Source of the DNA: Flavivirga aquimarina
GTDB taxonomy: Bacteria > Bacteroidota > Bacteroidia > Flavobacteriales > Flavobacteriaceae
NCBI RefSeq assembly: GCF_030540835.1
Contig: NZ_JAUOEK010000090.1
Location: forward strand, 1-32,145
Direction: 5' to 3'
Length of the DNA: 32,145 nucleotides
Part shown: in pieces, positions 1-9,800 of the stretch
Layout of the letters: the number at the start of each line of letters is the position of its first letter
How positions within the stretch are numbered: the stretch's first letter is position 1
The notes under the pieces: generated by a model
Told to the model about the DNA's origin: nothing
The model's database searches: none
The model's input: only the letters and a program-made list of their open reading frames with translations
Program-made: the position numbers and the translations under genes

Positions 1-118
1 CGACACTACAGTAGATTTAAGTTGGTTAGGAGCAACCGACAATATAGGAGTTACTGGTTATAACATATATATAGATGGAGTTTTAGAAACCACCTTAGGA
101 AATGTTTCGAGTTATCAA
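1..118 (+). repeat. Terminal direct repeat, left copy
   Basis: These 118 bases are identical, base for base, to the last 118 bases of the window (32028-32145). They encode part of an FN3 domain, and the reading frame is the same in both places. The internal FN3 paralogue at about 30170-30330 is clearly diverged, so the identity is not just family resemblance. It could mark a circular or tandem molecule or an assembly-graph repeat overlap. Confidence 0.95.
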
Positions 119-655
119 GTTACCGGATTAACAGCAGCCACGTCTTATGATTTTAGAGTAACAGCTTTAGATGCATCAAGTAATGAAAGTGTTGTGGTAA
201 GTAGTAATACAGTAACAATTATCACAGATTTGGCTTCAAGTGGAGGAGGTTCAGGAAATTGGATTTTAAACAATCAAGACGTGTATTACAATGTAGGTAA
301 TGTGGGGATTGGTACGGATACACCAGATGAAAAACTGGCAGTCAATGGAACCATACACTCAAGGGAAGTAAAAATAGATCTTAATAACTGGCCGGATTAT
401 GTGTTCACAAAAGATTACAACCTACCCACACTAGCTCAAATAGAAGAACATATACAAGAAAAGGGGCATTTACCCAATATCCCATCAGCAAAAGACGTCC
501 AAGCAAACGGAGTCCATTTAGGAGAGATGAATGCTAAACTTTTGGAAAAAATTGAAGAGTTAACACTGTACATTATCCAACAGCAAAAGGAGCTAGAAGA
601 ACAAAAAGAGCGAACAAAAATTCTAGAAAGCAAACTAGATCAATTAGAAAAATAA
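2..655 (+). CDS. FN3 domain protein with tail-fibre-like C-terminus, 5' partial
   Basis: The frame is open from base 2, so the gene begins outside the window; the ATG at 194 is internal. The visible part starts inside a fibronectin type III domain (DLSWLGATDNIGVTGYNIY, then TGLTAATSYDFRVTALD), followed by a Gly/Ser linker (SSGGGSGNW). After that comes a C-terminal module common in Flavobacteriia, with motifs NVGIGTDTPDEKLAVNG, NNWPDYVF, GHLPNIPSA and a coiled coil rich in E, K and Q at the very end. The module resembles phage tail-fibre or S74-type trimeric ends, but no catalytic motif was recognised. A secreted or surface structural role is inferred. It lies 31 bp upstream of the SpvB-like gene and probably heads the same operon. 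If the window ends join, the full protein starts at 30865 and is 605 aa long. Confidence 0.85.
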   Translation, partial: DTTVDLSWLGATDNIGVTGYNIYIDGVLETTLGNVSSYQVTGLTAATSYDFRVTALDASSNESVVVSSNTVTIITDLASSGGGSGNWILNNQDVYYNVGNVGIGTDTPDEKLAVNGTIHSREVKIDLNNWPDYVFTKDYNLPTLAQIEEHIQEKGHLPNIPSAKDVQANGVHLGEMNAKLLEKIEELTLYIIQQQKELEEQKERTKILESKLDQLEK

Positions 656-686
656 AAAAATAATTACCAAAAAATAAATCATAGTT

Positions 687-3600
687 ATGATTCATACGAT
701 AAGAACCAGCAAATTCTCAAAAGTTATTGCAAGTTACTTAGCTATTCAGCTTATACTAACAGCAGTACAACCATCACAACTGTTCGCATTAACAAGTGGC
801 CCTTCACAACCCGAGTTTAATGCCTTTACACCTATTGGTACCTCAGATATGGTGAATTTGGCATCAGGGAATTTTAACTATAACATTCCTATTATGGATG
901 TAGGTGGGTATCCCTTAAACTTGGCCTATGATTCTGGTGTAACTATGGATCAAGAAGCATCATGGACAGGATTAGGTTGGAATCTCAATGTAGGCCAAAT
1001 AAATAGGCAAGTACGAGGTATTCCGGATGACTTTAAAGGAGATGAAATGGTGTATGAGAATAAGATGAAGGATAATGTTACGGTAGGAGTTCATGCTGGA
1101 TTAGATATTCAAATCATGGGGTTTGAAACAAGTGATGCTGTCAAAGCTTCAGCTTCAATAGGGGTCGATTTAAAATATAATAACTATAGCGGCATGTCTT
1201 TTACGCCATCTTATGGATTGTCTTTTGATTTAGCCAATGCTGTAACTGTAGGGATGGAAGTAGAAACTTCTGCAACAGAAGGGACTACAATTTCCCCCAG
1301 CGTGGGTGGAAAAGTTAAATTTGCTAATTTAGAAGATAGCGCTATTAATGGTTCTTTAAATGCCGGAATTTCTTATAATTCTAATCGTGGTCTGTCTAAC
1401 TTTACTTTGTCAAGCAGTGTATCACAATCTTTTAAGATAGGGGAAAGGGAAACAAAAGATGGAACAACAGAAAACCTTTCTTCATCTAAGAGTCGTGGAG
1501 GTGGTTTTGGTTCAGTTTCTTTTCAAAATACCACCCTTACACCTAGAAAAAGAACTGCTTTTAAAGATATAGCAGGAACAGTAGCAGTATCGGTAGGTAC
1601 CTCTGTATGGGGTTTTGATATTGAAGGTGAAATTTCCGCTATGGGAGCCGTTCAAAAAATTAAAGATCCAATAAAAACAGAAGAAGCCTATGGTTATGAA
1701 TTTACTGGACATGCTACACCAGATGATATCTTGGATTACAATAGAGAAAAAGATGGTTTAATAAGTAAAAGTACCCTAGCATTACCCACTACAAATTATA
1801 CTTATGATTTGTATTCTGTAAACGGACAAGGGGTTGCCGGGATGTTTCGACCATTTAGAAGTCAAATAGGTCAGATAAATGATGAGCTAGTAGAGGATGA
1901 AAGTGATAGTTTCCAGTTAGGTATAGAGGTAGAGGCAGCTTCTTCTTTCCATGTAGGAGTAAATTTTACAGATGCTCCTTCTAATAGTAGAACGGGGATA
2001 TGGAATACAAAAGCGTTAAAGAATTTTAAACAAAAAAGAGAAGACACCAAAGACGCTGGTGAATCATTAGATTATGAACCTGTATATTTTAAATACATTG
2101 GAGAGCCCAGAGTAGATAAAGATCAACAATTATTTGAAGATTTAGGAGGCTATGCACCTGTTGCATTAGAAATTGGAGGCAGTAAAAAAAGTTTTGATAA
2201 ACAAGCGGAGAATCAATTTAGAATAAAAAAATATGATAATAATGGGTTTCCATATTATCCAGAAACAATAAGTAATGGTGGGCTTTCTCCAATTACAGGT
2301 AAGTATAAACGTGAAAAACGCGAAGTTCGTAACCAAACCGTTCAAAAATTCAGTGTTTCAGAATTAAGATCATTATACCCTAATGCAGATTATTATAATA
2401 ATAGAATTAATGCAAGTGCAAAATCGCACCATACAGCAGAAATACGAGTTTTAAAAGGAGATGGATCAACTTATGTTTTTGGAGAAACAGCATACAATAC
2501 CAATAAACAAGAAGTTACATTCACTACAGATAGTAATGACTTTAATTGTGCCACAGGTATTGTAAAATATAATGCAGATGAAGACTCTAAAGACAATAAA
2601 AGTGGTATAGATCATTTTTATAATAATGTAATAACCCCAGCCTATGCACATACTTATTTGTTATCCTCAGTATTATCTTCAGATTATGAAGACTTAGAAG
2701 GCGATGGTCCTTCAGATGATGATTTGGGAGCTTATACTAGTTTTGAGTATTATGTCCCGGAAGCGGAAAAATACAATTGGCGCGTTCCTTATAAATCTGA
2801 TGAGGCGTCATATAATGCAGGTCTTAATACACATCCTAACGATCAAAAAGGAAGTTATGTTTATGGCGAAAAAGAAATTAAATACATACGTAAAATTGAA
2901 ACTAAAACACATGTAGCACTTTTTGATTTATCTCCAAGAAAAGATGCCAAAGGAGCAAAAAATAGAGATGGTAGTGGTACTGAAGCTTCTATGTATAAAA
3001 TTGAGAAGATTCGTTTGTATTCTAAGCCAGAAGCTATTGCTGCTAAAATTCTAGACGATAATTCTGAAAATGATTTACCAATAACAGCTATTAAAACGGC
3101 TCATTTTATATATGATTATTCCCAATGTAAAGGCGTAGAGAATAACCTTGACGGTACACCAGAATTACCTCATGAGTTAAGTAATGAAGGAGGAAAACTA
3201 ACTTTAAAAAAAGTGTTTTTTACATACCGTGGGTCACAAATGGGAAAATATACCCCGTATACATTTAATTATGAAGGCTTCAATCCAGATTACAATTTAA
3301 AATCTTATGATGTTTGGGGGAATTACAAGCCCAACATAGATGGAGGATGTAATACCGGAGATGAAATTACAACTCCCGAATTTCCTTTTGTTCAACAAGA
3401 AAATAGAGATACTCAAAATTTATATGCTTCTGCTTGGTCCCTTACTTCAATAGATCTACCCTCTGGAGGACGTATAGAACTCACCTATGAAAGTGATGAT
3501 TACCAATATGTACAGAATAGGGACACCATGCAAATGTTTAAAGTTGTTGGAGCTGGTAGTAGTCCAAGTTCAGGAGACCCGGAAGGAAATACCAAGTTGT

Positions 3601-6600
3601 ATAAATTTAGTGGGAATAATGATGCAAAATATTTGTATGTAAAATTACCTGATGAAACCAGTGATAATATTGACTTTAAGGCAAAATATCTAAAAGGTAT
3701 AGAAGATAAGCCCATGTACTTTAGGTTTTTAATGAATATGACCAAAGATGGAGCACAATCTACTTCTAGTAAAGATTACGATTATGTAACAGGTTATTTT
3801 GAAATGGATGAAGAGGTTAACGTATTTACAGCTGATTCAGAAATATATGCAGCTATACCTATGAAAACTACCGATGTAGAAGGTGGTGCTTTTGGAGGAA
3901 CGAAACAAGTAAATCCTATATCTAAAGCAGGTTGGTATTTTGGTAGAAAACATCTAAATGGTTGGGTATATGGTTTAACGCCAGATGCAGAGACTCAGAA
4001 TATTCAAGATATAGCGCAAAATATTATAAGCAGCTTTGGAGCCATAAAAGACATTTTTTCGGGACCAAATAAAAAATTACGGAGCAATGAATATTTATGT
4101 GCACAACGTTTTATTCCTGAAAAATCATGGATTCGATTATCAACACCTAAAAATTATAAATTGGGTGGAGGTACTAGAGTAAAAAAACTAGTCATGAAAG
4201 ACCAATGGAACAAAATGGTAGGCGTTCCTGAAGATGGACGTTATGATAAAGAATATGGACAAACGTATGATTATACTTTAACCGAAGGCGGTTCTAGTGG
4301 TGTAGCTACTTACGAACCAAATATGTGTAAGGAAAACCCTTTTGTAGAACCTTTTTATAATAAAGGAGAACGACTCATAGCACCTAAAGAAGTAAGTTAT
4401 ATAGAAAAACCTTTTGGTGAGCAGTTTTTTCCTTCAGCATCAGTAACCTATAGTCAAGTAACAGTAAGAAACTTACAACGAGATGATATAAATAAACACG
4501 CAACAGGTAAAGTTGTAACCGAACATTTTACTTCTAAAGATTTTCCAACCATAGTGGATTATACAGATATTGACAATCCGGGCAATTTTGCAACGAATCA
4601 AGGTGAGTTTTTACAGAATGTAGTTAAAGGTTTACTCGGGGCTCCTGTTGAAGTTAAAAATGAGTATGCATTATCGCAAGGTTTTGTAGTGCATACCAAC
4701 GATATGAATGGCAAAATGCGAATGCAAAAGGTATTTGCAGAAAATAAAGATGAGCCTATATCTATGGTAGAGTATAAGTATGCCACCAGTACAGATAATG
4801 AGGGGGTTTTAGATAATAAAGTAGCGACTATAAATAGAGATGGCTCTATTAATACCGATAGACAGATTGGGGTAGATTATGATGTAGTTACAGATTTTAG
4901 AGAGAGTTATTCAGAATCTAAAACAACAGGGTATAAAGGGAACTTAGTTTTAATGTTTATAGGTATTTTTCCTGTTGTTATACCTTCAGCGCCACCATCT
5001 CGTACTAGAATAGAAAACGTAGCACATTCTACAATTACGACTAAAGTAATACATACTACAGCGCAACTAAAAGAGAAGATAGCCACAGATTTAGGAGCTA
5101 GAGTTTCCACTGTAAATGAAGCTTGGGATGCAGAAACAGGACAAGTATTACTTACTAGAACGATTAACGAATATAATGATGAATATTATAATTTCAATTT
5201 CCCTGCATATTGGTCTTACGAAGGCATGGGACAGGCATCTAAAAATATTGGAATTACTGGGCAGTTAACTAAAACAGGAAGTCTTTTTACAATAGAAGAA
5301 GCGTCTAACCAAGATTATTTGTATCCGGGAGATGAACTTTTGGTACAGTCTGATAGCGGTTATAAAAAACTTTGGGTGGTAGAAGTAAGTTCAACAGGGA
5401 TTAAACTTATGGACGCTAAAAGTAATATGGGCAATGACCTAAACTTACAAGGCACTATAGATTTTAAAGTTGTCCGTTCTGGATATAGAAACCAGCAAAT
5501 GGCAAATATGGCTTCAATAACTTTAATGAAGAACCCTATTAAAGATAGTAATGGAGATTATTTAGAGGAATTAGATAATAGTTCTTTTACACAATCTGCA
5601 ACAGGTACTTTTGCGGATAATCTACATATTATAAATGCAAGCGCGGTAAAATATGATGATTTCTGGAATTGCCAATGTGAGAATGGGCTGCCCTTTTTGC
5701 CAAGAAGCGTAAATTCTTCAGAAGATTTAGAAGGGACACCTATAGAAAGTTATGGTTTTAATCCTTACCTCTATAACGCTAAAGGAGAATGGCGTGCAAA
5801 AAAATCGTATGCATATTTAACAGAACGTACAGAAGTTGTTAATGGAAGTGTTTCAAAAGTAAACACTCGAAAAGAAGGTTATTTTAAAGACTTTATACCT
5901 TACTACAATCTGGTAGAACAATCACCTGGTATAAATAAATGGGAACAGACTGTAGATGCTCAATTAGACACAAATAAATGGACGTTTGCCAGTGAGGTAA
6001 CAGCATATAGTCCTTATGGAGCAGAATTGGAAAATATGGATGCCTTAAATAGGCATTCGGCAGCGCAATACGGGTATAATTATACCTTACCTACTGCTGT
6101 AGCTTCCAATAGTAAATACCAAGATATGGGGGCAGATAATTTTGAGGACTATGAGTTTGTAAATGCTCTTAATGGTCACTTCAATTTTAAAGAAACCATA
6201 GATAATAATGCGTTAGATGATGCTATTATATCTGATGCCCACGCACATACAGGTCAAAATAGTTTAGTACTACGAAAAGGAGACGAAGTATATATAGAAC
6301 GCCAATTATTAGGAGAGTTTCCTCCAGATTTAGATGCCGATGATGATTTAATTCCTGATGCAAAAGATAATTGTAAATACACCCCAAATCCAGCGCAATT
6401 CGATTATGATGAGGATGGTGTAGGAGATGCGTGTGATGATGATGCCGTGCCTAAAATTGTAAATATAGTGGTAACGAAGCAACTTACTCCTTGGAAAAAA
6501 CAAGCAAAATTTACTATACAAGGAAAACCAAATGATGTTGTTAGAGCAAAAGTTATAGATGTTAATTCGGGGCGTATTGGTTGGAGAGCATCGTTTAATA

Positions 6601-6875
6601 GTGGCGATGTATTTGAGACTCAAACAAAAGAGCTTTTTGTCCAATTAGATGCCGCTGGGAGAGCTAATATTACATTAGAAATGGGGGTAAGATGGGTTAG
6701 TAAAGGAGATAGGTCTGCAGGTAATAATACGATAATAGATTTTGCTTTATTTCATAAAAAGGCAGACAGGTCTATTACTTCTAGTCCTAAAGTAAGAATT
6801 CATGTTGTTGGCTATAAAACACCAGATTCGGGTACAGAATCAGGAGCAACCGAATTATTTCCATCAAAATTTTAA
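687..6875 (+). CDS. Large SpvB/RHS-N-terminus-like secreted protein with TSP3-type calcium motif
   Basis: This 2062-aa protein has a hydrophobic N-terminal stretch (about residues 12-34, VIASYLAIQLILTAVQPSQ) that probably acts as a signal peptide. Next comes the conserved opening of Bacteroidota RHS/SpvB-like proteins: ASGNFNYNIPIMDVGGYPLN, DSGVTMDQEASWTGLGWNL, NVGQINRQVRGIPDD. This block starts the beta-cocoon in SpvB/TcB-type proteins. A long beta-rich middle has no domain I can name. Near the C-terminus (about 1880-1918) is a thrombospondin type 3-like Asp-rich motif, DLDADDDLIPDAKDNC followed by FDYDEDGVGDACDDD, likely to bind calcium. There is no RHS core motif and no toxin tip, so it is not a complete RHS toxin. 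It is followed after 12 bp by the LRR gene. A shell-forming partner of the downstream RHS protein is inferred. No T9SS C-terminal domain was recognised. Confidence 0.8.
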   Translation: MIHTIRTSKFSKVIASYLAIQLILTAVQPSQLFALTSGPSQPEFNAFTPIGTSDMVNLASGNFNYNIPIMDVGGYPLNLAYDSGVTMDQEASWTGLGWNLNVGQINRQVRGIPDDFKGDEMVYENKMKDNVTVGVHAGLDIQIMGFETSDAVKASASIGVDLKYNNYSGMSFTPSYGLSFDLANAVTVGMEVETSATEGTTISPSVGGKVKFANLEDSAINGSLNAGISYNSNRGLSNFTLSSSVSQSFKIGERETKDGTTENLSSSKSRGGGFGSVSFQNTTLTPRKRTAFKDIAGTVAVSVGTSVWGFDIEGEISAMGAVQKIKDPIKTEEAYGYEFTGHATPDDILDYNREKDGLISKSTLALPTTNYTYDLYSVNGQGVAGMFRPFRSQIGQINDELVEDESDSFQLGIEVEAASSFHVGVNFTDAPSNSRTGIWNTKALKNFKQKREDTKDAGESLDYEPVYFKYIGEPRVDKDQQLFEDLGGYAPVALEIGGSKKSFDKQAENQFRIKKYDNNGFPYYPETISNGGLSPITGKYKREKREVRNQTVQKFSVSELRSLYPNADYYNNRINASAKSHHTAEIRVLKGDGSTYVFGETAYNTNKQEVTFTTDSNDFNCATGIVKYNADEDSKDNKSGIDHFYNNVITPAYAHTYLLSSVLSSDYEDLEGDGPSDDDLGAYTSFEYYVPEAEKYNWRVPYKSDEASYNAGLNTHPNDQKGSYVYGEKEIKYIRKIETKTHVALFDLSPRKDAKGAKNRDGSGTEASMYKIEKIRLYSKPEAIAAKILDDNSENDLPITAIKTAHFIYDYSQCKGVENNLDGTPELPHELSNEGGKLTLKKVFFTYRGSQMGKYTPYTFNYEGFNPDYNLKSYDVWGNYKPNIDGGCNTGDEITTPEFPFVQQENRDTQNLYASAWSLTSIDLPSGGRIELTYESDDYQYVQNRDTMQMFKVVGAGSSPSSGDPEGNTKLYKFSGNNDAKYLYVKLPDETSDNIDFKAKYLKGIEDKPMYFRFLMNMTKDGAQSTSSKDYDYVTGYFEMDEEVNVFTADSEIYAAIPMKTTDVEGGAFGGTKQVNPISKAGWYFGRKHLNGWVYGLTPDAETQNIQDIAQNIISSFGAIKDIFSGPNKKLRSNEYLCAQRFIPEKSWIRLSTPKNYKLGGGTRVKKLVMKDQWNKMVGVPEDGRYDKEYGQTYDYTLTEGGSSGVATYEPNMCKENPFVEPFYNKGERLIAPKEVSYIEKPFGEQFFPSASVTYSQVTVRNLQRDDINKHATGKVVTEHFTSKDFPTIVDYTDIDNPGNFATNQGEFLQNVVKGLLGAPVEVKNEYALSQGFVVHTNDMNGKMRMQKVFAENKDEPISMVEYKYATSTDNEGVLDNKVATINRDGSINTDRQIGVDYDVVTDFRESYSESKTTGYKGNLVLMFIGIFPVVIPSAPPSRTRIENVAHSTITTKVIHTTAQLKEKIATDLGARVSTVNEAWDAETGQVLLTRTINEYNDEYYNFNFPAYWSYEGMGQASKNIGITGQLTKTGSLFTIEEASNQDYLYPGDELLVQSDSGYKKLWVVEVSSTGIKLMDAKSNMGNDLNLQGTIDFKVVRSGYRNQQMANMASITLMKNPIKDSNGDYLEELDNSSFTQSATGTFADNLHIINASAVKYDDFWNCQCENGLPFLPRSVNSSEDLEGTPIESYGFNPYLYNAKGEWRAKKSYAYLTERTEVVNGSVSKVNTRKEGYFKDFIPYYNLVEQSPGINKWEQTVDAQLDTNKWTFASEVTAYSPYGAELENMDALNRHSAAQYGYNYTLPTAVASNSKYQDMGADNFEDYEFVNALNGHFNFKETIDNNALDDAIISDAHAHTGQNSLVLRKGDEVYIERQLLGEFPPDLDADDDLIPDAKDNCKYTPNPAQFDYDEDGVGDACDDDAVPKIVNIVVTKQLTPWKKQAKFTIQGKPNDVVRAKVIDVNSGRIGWRASFNSGDVFETQTKELFVQLDAAGRANITLEMGVRWVSKGDRSAGNNTIIDFALFHKKADRSITSSPKVRIHVVGYKTPDSGTESGATELFPSKF

Positions 6876-6887
6876 AATAAAAATATT

Positions 6888-9800
6888 ATGAAGATTAAAT
6901 TCTATAAAACATATTTTTTACTACTGTGTTTAATAAGTGCCCTTAAGGGTTTTGGACAATGTCCCGTTCCTGTCCCTACCAATGAACGAGATGCTTTAGT
7001 AGCTTTATATAATACGACCGATGGTGCTAATTGGACCAATAACACCAATTGGAATACAACAGCAGATGTATGTGATTGGTATGGGGTGACGGTTACTGAT
7101 GGAAATGTAATAAGCATAAATCTTACCAATAATAATTTAATTGGTAATATTCCTTTGTCAATGGGTAGTTTATCTTTGTTAACTACTTTAAATTTAGATT
7201 TAAATCAATTATCTGGAGATATTCCAGATTTTAGTGGTGTCACTCATTTAAGTATTGACAATAATGCTTTTGTTTTTAATAATTTCGAAAACGAACACAA
7301 TGCCTATACTACTAATTTAACAACATATACCTACAACCCCCAGGCCAAAGTAGATCAAGAAGAAACACCAACAGTACTAGAAGGAAACAGTTACACATTC
7401 ACAACCAATTTAAGTAGTCCCAATAATAGTTACCAATGGTATAAAGATGGTGTAGCCATTACAGATGCCACCAGTAAAGATTATACTATAAATTCAGTCG
7501 CATTAACAGATTCAGGAGTATACCATGTCATAGCAACCAATAGTATTGTTACAGGGCTTACTTTAGAGCGCAATACGGTAACGCTTTCGGTCACAACAGA
7601 TACCTGTGGTGTTTCAGAAGCAGAAAAACAAGCATTATTAGATCTGTATACCAGTACCAATGGAGCAAACTGGATTAATACATTAGCCAATAACCAACCT
7701 TGGGACACTAATATTCCTGTTTGTGATTGGTATGGGGTTACAGTAGTAGATGGTAAAGTAATAGCTGTAAATCTACCAACTAATAACCTTACAGGAAATA
7801 TACCAGATACTATTGGTGGATTATTACATCTTAATACTTTAGACTTGGGAGATAATAATATAACAGGTGCAATACCCCTTTCTTTAGGAACGCTTTTAGA
7901 GTTAGAAATCTTATTGTTACCAGACAATCAGCTAACAGGAGAATTACCTCCAGCATTAGGGAGTTTATCTAACCTTGTTACATTAGATTTAAGTAATAAT
8001 AATTTACAAAGTCAGATACCAATTTCATTTTGTAACCTAGCAAAGGTAACGGAGTTAAATTTATCTAATAATCAATTAATAGGATCGATACCAAGTCAGT
8101 TATCATTAATGCAGAGTCTGATTCGTTTAGATTTAAGGAATAATCAGTTAGAAGGTGCAATTCCATATCAAATAGCAGGTTTATACAATTTAGAATTTTT
8201 AGGGCTAAGCAACAACAATTTTTCTGGTACAATCCCTATTACTGTATCTGTTAGTTCTAATTTAGAAGAATTTGTTTTTGAAAATAATAACTTCATTTTT
8301 TCAGATTTTGAATCGAGACACCCTTCTTATACAGCAAATCTTAATGTAGGCTACATATATATACCTCAAGCAAAAACAGACATAGAAGAAACAAAAACGG
8401 TAACAGTAAATAACCCTATTACACTAACAACACAGTTATCTAGCGAAAATAATACATATCAATGGTTTAAAGATGGTGTAGCTATAGATGGTGCAACCGA
8501 AAGGGAATATACTATAGATAATGCCTTAGAAACAGATGCAGGCGTATACCATTTTACGGCAACAAATAGTATTATAATAGGTTTAACTTTAGAGCGCAAT
8601 CCAATAACACTTAATGTCATGCAAACGTGCGATGTAGTATCAACAGAGCGTCAGGCATTAATAGATTTATACACTACATTAGGAGGTACAAATTGGAGTA
8701 ATACTTTAGCAGGAAACCAACCATGGTTGGTAAATGATGCGAATGCTTCAGTATGTGATTGGTACGGAGTCGTAGTAGAAAACAATTCTGTAGTTGAATT
8801 AAACCTTAGTGCTAACGCATTAACAGGAACACTACCAGATATATTTGCAAGTTTACCGGCTTTACAAGCCATTAATATTAATAACAATAACCTTCAAGGA
8901 AGCGTACCAGCCTCCATAGCTGCTATTACTGGCTTAGGAACTTTGGCTATAGAAAATAATAGTTTTGTGTTTACCGATATCGAGACCGAATTCCTAACCT
9001 ATAATGCAAAATTAGGTACTGGATTTACCTACAATTTGCAAGCCAAAGTAGATACAGAAATTATTGAGACAGTAAATGAAACGGGGGCTATTACTTTAAC
9101 AACAACAGCATTGACAAGTGCAAATAATAGCTATCAATGGTATAAAAGCGGATTGCCAATAGCAGGCGCAACGAGTAAAGAATTAACACTTACAAATGTA
9201 ACAAGTGCAGATGCCGGAGCTTATTATTTTGAGGCAACAAATACAGTAGTTAACGGGTTAACGCTTATTCGTCATTTTATAAAACTAGAAGTATTACCCG
9301 CAGATGATACTTGTGGGGTGTCTTCTATTGAGCGTGACGCTTTAATGGCGTTTTATAATGCAACCGATGGTGCTAATTGGGCTAATACTTTAGCTAATAA
9401 TCAACCTTGGGATGTTAATGTTCCTGTGTGTGATTGGTATGGAGTTACTGTAACTGATGGAACTGTGACAAGTTTAAACCTTAGTAATAATCAGTTAACT
9501 GGAATTATTCCAACAAGTTTAGGAAATCTAGTAAATTTAGAATTCTTGAGACTTGGCATTAATAGCTTAACTGGAACTATTCCTGATGAGCTAGGGAATT
9601 TAGGATTATTAGAACAATTACAATTACAAAGTAATCAATTAACTGGAATTATTCCAACAAGTTTAGGAAATCTAGTAAATTTAGAAACCTTGTTGATTTC
9701 GAATAATAACTTAACAGGAACTATTCCTGACGAGTTAGGGAATTTAGGATTATTAGAACAGTTACAATTACAAAGTAATCAATTAACTGGAATTATTCCA

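Noticed and set aside
194-655. Complete 153-aa gene starting at ATG 194
   Set aside because: The frame is open to the window edge and encodes the N-terminal half of the same FN3 domain, so 194 is an internal methionine.
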